Assembly: GCA_036733965.1 (NCBI GenBank) | Contig: DAIMZL010000004.1 | Span: 9,583-73,582, forward strand | Source: JAEXOD01 sp937930275 | GTDB taxonomy: Bacteria > Bacteroidota > Ignavibacteria > Ignavibacteriales > Melioribacteraceae | Direction of reading: 5' to 3' | Length of the DNA: 64,000 bases | Notes under the pieces: model-generated | What the model was told of the DNA's origin: nothing | What the model saw: only the letters and a program-made list of their open reading frames with translations | The model's database searches: none | Made by a program: the position numbers and the translations under genes | In this document: piece by piece, positions 53,264-62,328 of the stretch | Layout of the letters: the number at the start of each line of letters is the position of its first letter | Numbering within the stretch: the first letter of the stretch is position 1

Positions 53264-54619
53264 ATGGATTATATAATTTATTTTGTTATTACAATTGCTA
53301 TTTTAGTATTTGTACATGAATTAGGACACTTTTTAGCAGCTAAACTTTCCGGAATGCGAGCCGAAGTATTTGCAATCGGTTTTGGAAAAAGATTGTTCGG
53401 CTGGAATAAAATAATTGGCTTTACTTGGGGTGAGCTTCCAAAAGATTTTGACGGTGGCGATAATACCGATTATAGATTATGTTTATTACCTTTAGGCGGT
53501 TACGTTAAAATTTCCGGTATGATTGATGAGAGTTTTGATACAAAATTTGCGTCAAGCGAACCACAGCCCTATGAATTTCGTGCTAAATCTACGCCGAAAA
53601 AACTGTTTGTAATTACTGCAGGCGTTTTAATGAACTTTTTATTAGCGCTTATTATTTTTTGGGGGATAAATTTTTTCCATGGCAAGCAGATTATTAAAAC
53701 AACTACTTTGGGTATTGTTGAAAATGAGACAATTGCAAAAGAATCCGGTTTTAAATCATACGATAAAATTTTAAAGGTTAACGGTGTTAAAGTTAATGAT
53801 TGGGAAGAGGTAATTACGGCATTTTTAATAAACAATGTCGGTAGAGATATAAAAGTACAAGTTTTACGTTCAGGCGAAAAAGTTGATTTATTTATTAGTA
53901 AAAATAAAATTAAAAAGACAAGTAAAAGTAATTTCTTTTTACCGATAGGTAATACTGCCCCGGTAATTACGGACGTAATGAAAGACAGTCCGGCGATGAC
54001 TGCAAAAATAAAAGCCGGCGATATTATATTAAGTATTAAAGATAGTGCTATAACCAGCAGCAGACAAGTTATAGGTTTAGTTTCGTCATCAAAAAATATT
54101 CCGATAAATTTAAAATTATTGCGCGGTAAAGATACTATTAACGTTAGCACTACTCCATCATTTGAAGGTAAAATAGGTATAGCTTTAGGTGATGTTTATG
54201 ACGGACCTATAGATTATAAAAAATATGGTTTTTTTAGTGCATTTTCTGTCAGTTTTGATAATATGATGAATTTGACGGGCGTAACATATATGATGTTTCG
54301 TAATGTTATTGCCGGTAATGTGGAATTTAATAAAGTTTTTGGCGGTCCGTTAAAAATTGCTCAATTTGCTGCTAAATCTGCCGAAAGCGGAATACTTTCT
54401 TTCTTATCGTTTTTAGCGGCATTAAGCTTAAGTTTAGCCATATTAAACATTTTACCTTTTCCTGTTTTAGACGGCGGTCATTTTGTTATTATTTTAATAG
54501 AAGGGCTAATTAAACGAGAACTTCCGATAAAAGTAAAAATTGCAATTCAAAATGCCGGATTTGTGATTTTAATGCTTTTAATGGTATTTATTATTTATAA
54601 CGATATAATTAGTCTTTAA
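53264..54619 (+). CDS. rseP: Site-2 metalloprotease RseP-like
   Basis: Inner-membrane intramembrane protease of 451 residues. The zinc motif is HELGH at residues 18-22 within the first membrane helix, and the third ligand aspartate is in PFPVLDGGHF near the C-terminus. Two PDZ domains lie between (about 140-205 and 225-295), with GIVENETIAKESGFKSYDKIL and GDIILSIKDSAI as markers. It would cut an anti-sigma factor or signal-peptide remnants; no anti-sigma gene is nearby. 13 bp after dxr. Confidence 0.95.
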   Translation: MDYIIYFVITIAILVFVHELGHFLAAKLSGMRAEVFAIGFGKRLFGWNKIIGFTWGELPKDFDGGDNTDYRLCLLPLGGYVKISGMIDESFDTKFASSEPQPYEFRAKSTPKKLFVITAGVLMNFLLALIIFWGINFFHGKQIIKTTTLGIVENETIAKESGFKSYDKILKVNGVKVNDWEEVITAFLINNVGRDIKVQVLRSGEKVDLFISKNKIKKTSKSNFFLPIGNTAPVITDVMKDSPAMTAKIKAGDIILSIKDSAITSSRQVIGLVSSSKNIPINLKLLRGKDTINVSTTPSFEGKIGIALGDVYDGPIDYKKYGFFSAFSVSFDNMMNLTGVTYMMFRNVIAGNVEFNKVFGGPLKIAQFAAKSAESGILSFLSFLAALSLSLAILNILPFPVLDGGHFVIILIEGLIKRELPIKVKIAIQNAGFVILMLLMVFIIYNDIISL

Positions 54620-54633
54620 TTTTTTTTACGGAA

Positions 54634-56646
54634 ATGAATAGTTTTAAGTTAGTTTCTAACTATGCCCCTTCCGGTGACCAGCCACAAGCTATTGAGGCTT
54701 TATATGAAGGATTGAAAAGGGGTGAAAAGCACCAAGTTTTGTTGGGAGTGACCGGAAGCGGAAAAACTTTTACAATTTCCAATATTATTGAAAAGTATAA
54801 TAGACCGACTTTAGTTATATCACATAATAAAACTTTGGCCGCACAATTATACTCTGAATTAAGATCATTCTTCCCGAATAATGCTGTCGAGTTTTTTATA
54901 AGTTATTATGATTACTATCAACCTGAAGCATATGTGGTTAAAAGAGATTTATTTATTGAAAAAGATTTTTCGGTAAATGAAGAAATTGATAGATTGAGAT
55001 TAAAAGCTACTACAGCATTAATTGAAGGAAGAAACGATGTAATAATTGTAGCAAGTGTTAGCTGTATTTACGGAATAGGAGCTCCTCAAGAGTATGCAAA
55101 TCAAATAATAGTCTTAAAAACCGGTCAAGAGATACCGAGAAAAGAGCTATTAAGAAAATTAATTGATATTTACTATGTTAGAAATGATATAGAATTTTCC
55201 AGAGGTACGTTTAGAGCAAGGGGTGACGTAATTGAAATAATCCCGGCATACCAATACGAAGAAGCTGTTAGAATACAGATGTGGGGAGATGAGATTGAAA
55301 AAATTTCTATAATCGATTCAATTACGGGGAATGTGCTTAGAGAAGTGGAGTCGGTTCCTATATTTCCCGCAAAATACTTCGTAACCACTAAAGATCAGGT
55401 TGAAAAAGCACTTGTTACAATTGATGAAGAATTAAGAGAAAGATTAAAATATTTTTGGGCACAAGAAAAGTATGTTGAAGCTCAAAGAATTGAGCAGCGA
55501 ACACGATTTGATATGGAAATGATTAGAGAAATAGGATACTGCGGAGGGATTGAAAACTATTCCCGGCACATGGATGCACGACCTCCGGGAAGTCGTCCTT
55601 ACTGCTTATTTGATTATTTTCCTAAAGACTATTTATTAATTATTGATGAAAGCCATGTTACCGTTCCTCAAATAAGGGGAATGTACAACGGAGATAGAAG
55701 CAGAAAAGAAGTTTTGGTTGAGTACGGTTTTAGACTTCCTTCTGCATTGGATAACCGACCTCTTAAATTTGAAGAATTTGAAAATTTGGTTAACCAAGTA
55801 GTTTATGTAAGTGCTACTCCGGCTGATTATGAACTTCAAAAGAGCGGCGGAAGTTTTGTTGAACAAATTATTAGACCGACAGGCTTATTAGATCCATTAA
55901 TTGAAGTACGTCCGGTAAAAAATCAAATTGATGATTTAATTGCAGAGATAAAAAAACGTATAGCAAAAAATGAAAGAATATTGGTTACAACGTTAACTAA
56001 AAAGATGGCTGAAGATTTAACCGATTATTTAGAAAGACTTAATATAAAGGTTAGATATATACACAGTGATGTTGATTCATTAGAACGTGTTGAAATTATT
56101 CGTGATTTACGAATTGGTGATTTTGATGTATTGGTAGGTGTTAACTTGTTGCGTGAAGGGCTTGATTTACCCGAAGTATCTCTTGTAGCTATTATTGATG
56201 CCGATAAAGAGGGGTTTTTACGAAGTGAACGATCTTTAATGCAAACAGCAGGAAGGACAGCGAGAAATAGCAACGGTATTGTGATAATGTATGCGGATAA
56301 AATTACCGACAGCATGAAAAAGACAATTGACGAAACAAATAGAAGACGGAAACTTCAGCAAGAGTATAATGTTAAAAACAATATAATACCAAAAACAATA
56401 TTTAAATCCAAAGAAGAAATATTAAATTCAACATCAATTGCTGATGTTAGAAAAAAGGAAATCGAAAAACCGGATTATGCACTTAAAGCAGCTGAACCGA
56501 TAATTAAATATATGTCAACAGACCAGAAAAAAGAATTAATTGACCAATTGACTGAAGAGATGTTAAATGCGGCTAAAGATTTGGAATTTGAAAGAGCTGC
56601 TGCGTTGCGTGACGAAATTGAAAATTTAAAAGTTTTAATGAAATAA
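54634..56646 (+). CDS. uvrB: UvrABC excinuclease subunit B
   Basis: Damage-verifying helicase-like subunit of nucleotide excision repair, 670 residues. It has Walker A GVTGSGKTFT, the beta-hairpin YYDYYQPEAYV, DESHVTVPQ, and the helicase motifs VGVNLLREGLDLPEVSLVAI and QTAGRTARN, plus a C-terminal UVR motif (about 635-670, EEMLNAAKDLEFERAAALRD). All domains are intact. It is 14 bp after rseP. Confidence 0.98.
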   Translation: MNSFKLVSNYAPSGDQPQAIEALYEGLKRGEKHQVLLGVTGSGKTFTISNIIEKYNRPTLVISHNKTLAAQLYSELRSFFPNNAVEFFISYYDYYQPEAYVVKRDLFIEKDFSVNEEIDRLRLKATTALIEGRNDVIIVASVSCIYGIGAPQEYANQIIVLKTGQEIPRKELLRKLIDIYYVRNDIEFSRGTFRARGDVIEIIPAYQYEEAVRIQMWGDEIEKISIIDSITGNVLREVESVPIFPAKYFVTTKDQVEKALVTIDEELRERLKYFWAQEKYVEAQRIEQRTRFDMEMIREIGYCGGIENYSRHMDARPPGSRPYCLFDYFPKDYLLIIDESHVTVPQIRGMYNGDRSRKEVLVEYGFRLPSALDNRPLKFEEFENLVNQVVYVSATPADYELQKSGGSFVEQIIRPTGLLDPLIEVRPVKNQIDDLIAEIKKRIAKNERILVTTLTKKMAEDLTDYLERLNIKVRYIHSDVDSLERVEIIRDLRIGDFDVLVGVNLLREGLDLPEVSLVAIIDADKEGFLRSERSLMQTAGRTARNSNGIVIMYADKITDSMKKTIDETNRRRKLQQEYNVKNNIIPKTIFKSKEEILNSTSIADVRKKEIEKPDYALKAAEPIIKYMSTDQKKELIDQLTEEMLNAAKDLEFERAAALRDEIENLKVLMK

Positions 56647-56647
56647 T

Positions 56648-57298
56648 ATGAAAAGTATTTTGTTTGCTTTTATTATTTTCTCATCTGTTTTTGCACAAGA
56701 GGATGGAGCTTTTAAAATTGCAAGATTAAAATATAACGGCGGCGGCGATTGGTATAACGATCCTTCGGCAGAAGTTAATTTACTAAAATTTGTTCAAGAA
56801 AATCTAAAATTAAAAGTAAAGCCCGATTACGTTTTTGTAGAAGCTAATTCTAATGATTTATTTATGTATCCGTTTTTGTTTATTACCGGACACGGCAATA
56901 TAGCATTTTCTGATTCGGAAGTTAAAAAACTTAGAATGTATCTGGATAAAGGCGGCTTTATTTTTATTGATGACGACTATGGATTAGATAAAGCGATTAG
57001 AAGAGAATTTAAGAAGATATATCCTGAAAAAGAATTTTATGAGCTCCCTTTTAACCACCCGATCTATAATATTTTTTATAAATTCCCAAACGGAGTGCCA
57101 AAAACTCATGAACATGACGATAAAACTCCAAGAGGATTTGCGATTGTTGATAAAAATAAAGTGAAAGTATATTATACCTACGAAAGTAATCCGAGTGACG
57201 GTTGGGCTGACCCGGAAGTACACAACGACCCGCAGGATAAAAGAATTGAAGCTCTTAAATTTGGTGCTAATATTATTTTATATTCATTAACAAATTAA
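56648..57298 (+). CDS. Exported DUF4159 domain protein
   Basis: A 216-residue protein with a signal peptide (MKSILFAFIIFSSVFAQ). The mature part matches the DUF4159 family as known: ARLKYNGGGDWYNDPSAEVN, FLFITGHGNIAFSDSEVKKL, GGFIFIDDDYG and a late YESNPSDGWADPEVHNDP. Members resemble Rossmann-like or periplasmic binding folds and often lie in operons with large membrane proteins; the biochemical role is unknown. It begins one base after uvrB and precedes the DUF4175 gene by six bases. Confidence 0.85.
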   Translation: MKSILFAFIIFSSVFAQEDGAFKIARLKYNGGGDWYNDPSAEVNLLKFVQENLKLKVKPDYVFVEANSNDLFMYPFLFITGHGNIAFSDSEVKKLRMYLDKGGFIFIDDDYGLDKAIRREFKKIYPEKEFYELPFNHPIYNIFYKFPNGVPKTHEHDDKTPRGFAIVDKNKVKVYYTYESNPSDGWADPEVHNDPQDKRIEALKFGANIILYSLTN

Positions 57299-57304
57299 TT
57301 AATA

Positions 57305-60300
57305 TTGTCAGATAATAACTTAAATATTGTTTTAACAAAATTAAGAAGTTTTTATATAAAAAAACTTAATGCGGATATATTTGCTAAAAGCCTATTTGCA
57401 ATTTCCGTAATATTATTGCTGGTATTTGGTTTAATAGTTACAGAATCGTTATTTTATTTTTCAATGAAAGAAAGAACGGCAATTGTATTTGGATTTTTTG
57501 TTTCTGTTTTATTAATTTTAGCTTATCTGGTTTATTTGTTTTTTGGGGGTAAGTTAAAATATAATTACGGTACAACCGCAAAAAATATCGGTGAGTTTAT
57601 ACCGGAGGTAAAAGACGAGCTTTTGGATGTGTTACAATTACTTGAAAAAGATAAAAACAATCCTTTTGTGCAAAAAGCATTTGAAAATTTGTTCAAAAAA
57701 ATTGAAAATATTGATTTTCTAAGTTTTATAGATAAAAGTTATATTAAAAAAAAATCTGTCTGGTTAATTAGAATAATTATAATTTTTTCTATTGCTTTGT
57801 TCTTCTTTCCTTCGTTATTTAACGCTTCGGTAAGATTAATGAAATATGATGTTAATTTTACTCCTCCGCCAAAATATTCGTTTATCATTGTTCCGGGTAA
57901 TACAAAAATTACTAAAGGGGATAATGTAACTTTTAGCATTGAGGTTAAAGGGGCAAACATTGATGCGCTGAACTTTTACTACAAATTTGCCGAAGAATCT
58001 GAATTTAGAAATGTTGTGTTACAAAAAGAACAGGAAAATGTTTTTAAGAATAAGATGTTAAAAATAACGTCTTCTTTAGAGTACTTTGTAAAAGCAGAAA
58101 ATATTGAAAGTGAACATTACAAGATAAATGTAGTAAACAAACCATTGATCTCGAGTTTTGAATTAACAATTAACCCGCCAAGCTACTCAAAGATAAGTCA
58201 GTCGGTTCAAAAAGATAACGGTAATATAAGGGCTATTAAAGGAACACGAGTAAATGTAAAATTATATTCTTCAAAAGAATTAAATAAGGCGTATTTAAAT
58301 TTTAATGATAGTATTAAAATAAAGTTAAATATTACTAACAGCTTTGCGGAAGGTATATTTACCTTAAATCAAAGCGGTTTTTACAGCATGATAATTGAAG
58401 ATAAGCAAGGAAATACAAACGAAAATCCTATAAAGTACGGAATTGAATTAATTGCCGATAATTTACCTGAAATTGAAGTAGTTTCGCCAAATAAAGATAT
58501 AAATTTGCCGCAAGATAACAAAGTAGCGTTTATTCTAAAGATAAAAGATGATTTCGGATTTACCAAATTGTCGTTAAACTACAAGTTAAATTTTAGCAAG
58601 TTTGTTGCTGCCGATGAATTGGAAAAAGGAAAATATAAAACTCAAAATATTGAAATTGACCTAAAGAAGAATGAACAAGAAGTATATTATATCTGGAATC
58701 TATCCCCATTAATGCTTGCCGTTGAAGATGTTTTGACATATCATTTTGAAGTGTTTGATAATGATAATATTAGCGGATTTAAATCGGTAAAATCGACTGA
58801 ATTTACAATAAGAGTTCCCGGTTTAGACGAAGTATTTAACGATGCTGATAAATTACAAAATGAGGCGGAAAAGAAGCTGACAGAATTATATAAAGAAGCA
58901 GAAAAATTAAACAAAGAACTTGACAAAATAAGTGATTTGCTTAAAAAGGATAAAAAAGAAATAACTTGGGAAGAAAAAGAACAAATTAAACAAGCTGCGG
59001 AAAAATTTGAAGAGTTAACTGCTAAAACGGAAGATATAAAAGAAAAACTTGCCGAAACTCAAAATAAATTAGAAGATAAAAACTTGCTTTCAAAGGAAAC
59101 TTTGGAAAAATACATGGAATTGCAGAAGCTAATGGATGAGCTTAGCAACGAAGAAATGCAAAAAGCACTTGAAAAGCTGAATCAAGTACTAAATAATATG
59201 AATAGAGATAAAGTTCAGGAGAATTTAGAAGACCTTAAAAAGAATGAAGATTTATTTAAAAAGAGTATTGAAAGGACACTAAATTTACTAAAAAGAATGA
59301 AAGTTGAACAAAAGATAGACGAGCTTACAAAACGAACTGAAGACTTAGAACAAAGACAAAACGAATTAAATGAGCAGACTGAAAAAAGCGATTTAAATAA
59401 TAATACGGACAAAAAAGAGTTACAAAAAAAACAAGAAGATATAGCTAAAGATGCTAATAAATTTGAAGAGGAACTTAAGAAACTTCAGAAAGAGATGGAG
59501 GAACTTAAGGATATGCCAAAAGAACAGATGGATAAAGCAGTTGATGAAAGCGATAAACAAGAAAATGAAGAATTATCCCAAGAGATAAATAAAGATTTAC
59601 AGGAAAATCAAAAATCATCAGCAATGCAAAAGCAAAAAAAACTTTCCAAAAATATGCAGCAAATGAACAAAATGATGCAGCAGATGAAAGAGAGCATGCA
59701 GATGCAAAATCAGATGCAAGTATATAGTGATATGTTAAAACTTATTGATAACATGCTCTATTTATCAAAAGAACAAGAAAAGTTAAAAAATGAATCGGCA
59801 AATTTACCATATAACTCTCAAAAATTTAATGATTTAAGTAGAAAGCAATCCAATATTCAAAGAGATATGGATATGTTATCGCAGCAGATGAATGACCTTG
59901 CAAATAAAACTTTTGCAATATCACCCGAAATGGGAAAAGCATTAGGTGAGGCGAGGATGAATATGAATAGTGCCATGCAGTCCCTGCAAGGTAAAAACGG
60001 TTATGCCGCATCACAAAGCCAAAGCAAAGCAATGGGTAATTTGAACCAGGCTGCAATGATGATGAAAAGTACGCTTGAACAAATGATGAATCAGAGCGGG
60101 GGACAAGGCGGCGGGATGATGTCTATGATGCAGCAGTTTAAACAACTTTCTCAACAGCAAATGAGTTTAAATCAGCAAACAATGCAAATGATGCAGCAAC
60201 AAGGAATGCCCGATATGCAACAGATGCAAAGATTGGCTGCACAGCAAGAAATGATTAAAAAATCGTTGGAAGAGCTTAATAAAGAAGCTAAAGAAACAGG

Positions 60301-60664
60301 ACAATCGAAAAAGTTAGCTGCCGGAACCGAAAAGATACTAAATGAGATGAGCGAAGTTATAAGCAACATGAGAACCCAAAAAGATATAGATGAGAATATT
60401 ATAAAAAAACAGGATAAAATTTTAAGTAGGTTATTAGATGCGCAAAGATCAATAAATGATCGTGATTTTGAAAAGGAAAGAGAATCAAATTCGGGTAGAA
60501 ATAAAAATCAAAATTCGCCCGAAAATAAAAATACGCAAACAAGCGAACAAGATTTAATTTATAACGAATTGATGAAATCAGAGAAAGAAGGATATTCCAA
60601 AGATTACGAAGAATTGATAAAAAAATATTATGACGAACTATTAAAAAATGGGGTAAAAAAATAG
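57305..60664 (+). CDS. Large membrane protein of the DUF4175 type
   Basis: A 1119-residue protein. It has membrane segments at about 28-50, 58-80 and 149-168, then beta-rich extracytoplasmic domains (about 180-505) and a long charged, coiled-coil section (about 510-800) rich in Glu, Lys and Leu. A Met/Gln-rich part (about 770-990, such as MQQMNKMMQQMKESMQM) and a charged tail follow. This layout fits DUF4175. It may be an envelope scaffold; the function is unknown. The start is TTG at 57305, as the N-terminus is otherwise without Met for about 50 residues. Confidence 0.82.
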   Translation: MSDNNLNIVLTKLRSFYIKKLNADIFAKSLFAISVILLLVFGLIVTESLFYFSMKERTAIVFGFFVSVLLILAYLVYLFFGGKLKYNYGTTAKNIGEFIPEVKDELLDVLQLLEKDKNNPFVQKAFENLFKKIENIDFLSFIDKSYIKKKSVWLIRIIIIFSIALFFFPSLFNASVRLMKYDVNFTPPPKYSFIIVPGNTKITKGDNVTFSIEVKGANIDALNFYYKFAEESEFRNVVLQKEQENVFKNKMLKITSSLEYFVKAENIESEHYKINVVNKPLISSFELTINPPSYSKISQSVQKDNGNIRAIKGTRVNVKLYSSKELNKAYLNFNDSIKIKLNITNSFAEGIFTLNQSGFYSMIIEDKQGNTNENPIKYGIELIADNLPEIEVVSPNKDINLPQDNKVAFILKIKDDFGFTKLSLNYKLNFSKFVAADELEKGKYKTQNIEIDLKKNEQEVYYIWNLSPLMLAVEDVLTYHFEVFDNDNISGFKSVKSTEFTIRVPGLDEVFNDADKLQNEAEKKLTELYKEAEKLNKELDKISDLLKKDKKEITWEEKEQIKQAAEKFEELTAKTEDIKEKLAETQNKLEDKNLLSKETLEKYMELQKLMDELSNEEMQKALEKLNQVLNNMNRDKVQENLEDLKKNEDLFKKSIERTLNLLKRMKVEQKIDELTKRTEDLEQRQNELNEQTEKSDLNNNTDKKELQKKQEDIAKDANKFEEELKKLQKEMEELKDMPKEQMDKAVDESDKQENEELSQEINKDLQENQKSSAMQKQKKLSKNMQQMNKMMQQMKESMQMQNQMQVYSDMLKLIDNMLYLSKEQEKLKNESANLPYNSQKFNDLSRKQSNIQRDMDMLSQQMNDLANKTFAISPEMGKALGEARMNMNSAMQSLQGKNGYAASQSQSKAMGNLNQAAMMMKSTLEQMMNQSGGQGGGMMSMMQQFKQLSQQQMSLNQQTMQMMQQQGMPDMQQMQRLAAQQEMIKKSLEELNKEAKETGQSKKLAAGTEKILNEMSEVISNMRTQKDIDENIIKKQDKILSRLLDAQRSINDRDFEKERESNSGRNKNQNSPENKNTQTSEQDLIYNELMKSEKEGYSKDYEELIKKYYDELLKNGVKK

Positions 60665-60666
60665 TA

Positions 60667-60690
60667 TCAACAAATTATTGTTGAGTTTTT
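60667..60690 (+). terminator. Terminator after the DUF4175 gene
   Basis: TCAACAA (60667-60673) pairs with TTGTTGA (60678-60684), loop ATTA, followed by G and five T residues. It starts three bases after the stop codon of the large membrane protein gene. Confidence 0.7.
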
Positions 60691-60732
60691 ATTTCGATTT
60701 TTTAATTTTAAAAAATACAAATTTGGTTTTTT

Positions 60733-61122
60733 ATGAAAGTTTTAGTTTTAACTATTAGCTTTATTTTTAGCACTGTAATTCTATCTCAAGAAGTTAAATC
60801 TCCGGCAGTGTTAGATACTTCAAAGTTTGAAATTAACGTAAATTCGTTTTCTCAAAAAGAGATTAAATACGAACTTATTGATGTGAATAAATTTATAATT
60901 GCAGATATTGATTTGCTTAAGTTGCAATTAAAAACAATGCCTATAGGTTTTACTGAAGAGAGTAAATTTGGGTTTGAAGGCAAAAACATACTCAATCCGT
61001 TGTATAATCAGTACATGCAAGATCAAAAATATGCAATTTGGAAATCAATATTGGGCGGTATGCAATTAGGGGCAGTCGGTTACCTTGCTTATAAGCACAT
61101 CAAAAAATACGGATTTAAATAG
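60733..61122 (+). CDS. Small exported protein of unknown function
   Basis: A 129-residue protein with a signal peptide (MKVLVLTISFIFSTVILSQ). The mature part is polar and ends with a possible membrane segment (ILGGMQLGAVGYLAYKHI) followed by basic residues, so it may be anchored at both ends or embedded by its C-terminus. I recognise no family. It is separated from DUF4175 by a terminator and from the methyltransferase gene by 129 bp without a clear hairpin. Confidence 0.7.
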   Translation: MKVLVLTISFIFSTVILSQEVKSPAVLDTSKFEINVNSFSQKEIKYELIDVNKFIIADIDLLKLQLKTMPIGFTEESKFGFEGKNILNPLYNQYMQDQKYAIWKSILGGMQLGAVGYLAYKHIKKYGFK

Positions 61123-61209
61123 AAGTACTTACCACTAACAAGTATATACTTTAATCAATTGTCGGTTTTTACTTTTTATTGTAAGTGTTTACTAATAATA
61201 GTGAATCGT

Positions 61210-61237
61210 TTGCTAAAACATGGTATCTAACTATTAT
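61210..61237 (+). promoter_or_regulatory. Possible promoter of the methyltransferase gene
   Basis: TTGCTA (61210-61215) and TATTAT (61232-61237) are 16 bp apart. Four of six and five of six bases match the housekeeping consensus. Transcription would start near 61244, leaving a very short leader before the ATG at 61252. Confidence 0.4.
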
Positions 61238-61251
61238 GTTAAAGTAATTGT

Positions 61252-61878
61252 ATGTTTATAATGATTAAAGATAAAAAACATTGGTATGACGGTAAATTTT
61301 ATGATTTATTTATCGCTCCCAATCAAGATAGAATGTTCGGGGCTATAAAAGAGTATGTTAAACCTAATGCTAATATTTTAGATGTAGGGTGCGGAACAGG
61401 TAGGTTTTCTTTTTATATTTCGGATAAATGTAGTTCGGTTACAGGTATTGATTTATCATCTAAAAATATTATTACAGCTAAAAACAATTTAATTAGTAAA
61501 CCCAATAATAAAATCAAATTTATACATACAAGTATCTCGGAAATGACCAAATACGAGCGAACTAAATTTGATTATGCAGTTATTACCTATGTTATTCATG
61601 AAGTAAATAGTGATGAAAGATTGCCGTTACTAAACGATATATTTAAAATAGCGGAAAAAATAATAATAGGTGATTATTTGATTCCGCAACCCAAAGGTTT
61701 TTGGAAATGGGTTAATGAATTAGTTGAGTTTTTTGCAGGAAAAGAGCACTATAATAATTACAAGGATTTTAAAGTAAATAACGGAATTGAAGGGTTAGCT
61801 AAAAAAGGGAATTATAAAATTTTACATAAATTAAATAAAAGTCCGATTTCTTCCGAAATAGTTGTAATCGAGAAATAG
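61252..61878 (+). CDS. Class I SAM-dependent methyltransferase
   Basis: A 208-residue Rossmann-fold methyltransferase. The AdoMet motif I is ILDVGCGTGRFSF, the acidic end of strand 2 is in VTGIDLSSKNI, and motif II is FDYAVITYVIHEV. The substrate cannot be told from the sequence. ATG at 61252 or the nearby ATG at 61261 may be the real start, a difference of three residues; neither has a Shine-Dalgarno site. It is 9 bp from the NifX-like gene and probably shares its transcript. Confidence 0.85.
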   Translation: MFIMIKDKKHWYDGKFYDLFIAPNQDRMFGAIKEYVKPNANILDVGCGTGRFSFYISDKCSSVTGIDLSSKNIITAKNNLISKPNNKIKFIHTSISEMTKYERTKFDYAVITYVIHEVNSDERLPLLNDIFKIAEKIIIGDYLIPQPKGFWKWVNELVEFFAGKEHYNNYKDFKVNNGIEGLAKKGNYKILHKLNKSPISSEIVVIEK

Positions 61879-61887
61879 AGGTAAATA

Positions 61888-62244
61888 ATGAAAATATTAA
61901 TAGGATCTGACGAGAGAACAATGGACAGCATGGTTTCAAAAAGATTTGGGCATGCTCCGTATTTTTTAGTTTATGACAATATAGAAAATAAGCTAAGCGT
62001 TTTTGAAAATAATAATGAAGATGATGACCATGCGAATTTACAAAAATTTATAACCGACGGGGTAGCTGCATTTATTGTCGGTAATATTGGACCTCATGCA
62101 TTTGAAAAAATAAATAGTCCAAAAACAAAAATTTTTCTTGCTCGGTCAATTAGTGTAAAAGAAGCATTGATTAAGTTAGAAAAAAACGAACTAACGGTTT
62201 TAACAGAACCGACTGCAAAAAAAAGTATAGGACACCATCATTAA
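61888..62244 (+). CDS. NifX/NifB-type FeMo-cofactor domain protein
   Basis: A 118-residue protein of the dinitrogenase iron-molybdenum cofactor family (Nitro_FeMo-Co): KILIGSDERTMDSMVSKRFGHA at the start, FLVYDNIEN, and DGVAAFIVGNIGPHAFEKI in the middle. Such stand-alone proteins are common in bacteria without nitrogenase and probably bind metal clusters. The C-terminus has three consecutive histidines (GHHH), possibly metal-binding. AGAGGT precedes the ATG. Confidence 0.88.
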   Translation: MKILIGSDERTMDSMVSKRFGHAPYFLVYDNIENKLSVFENNNEDDDHANLQKFITDGVAAFIVGNIGPHAFEKINSPKTKIFLARSISVKEALIKLEKNELTVLTEPTAKKSIGHHH

Positions 62245-62276
62245 ATATCTTCTTGTAAAAAAAATTGTTTAAAATG

Positions 62277-62305
62277 AAAAACCCTTTCTTGCGAAAGGGT
62301 TTTTT
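62277..62305. terminator. Bidirectional terminator between the NifX-like gene and flagellin
   Basis: ACCCTTTC (62281-62288) pairs with GAAAGGGT (62293-62300), loop TTGC, with A residues on one side and T residues on the other. It can end transcription from both the + strand operon and the convergent flagellin gene. Confidence 0.9.
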
Positions 62306-62328
62306 GTGAAACTTGTAATTAAATACTA

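Noticed and set aside
59600..60250. Repetitive CAGATG-like sequence in the DUF4175 gene as a tandem repeat or CRISPR
   Set aside because: The similarity comes from Met/Gln codons; there are no constant repeats or spacers.
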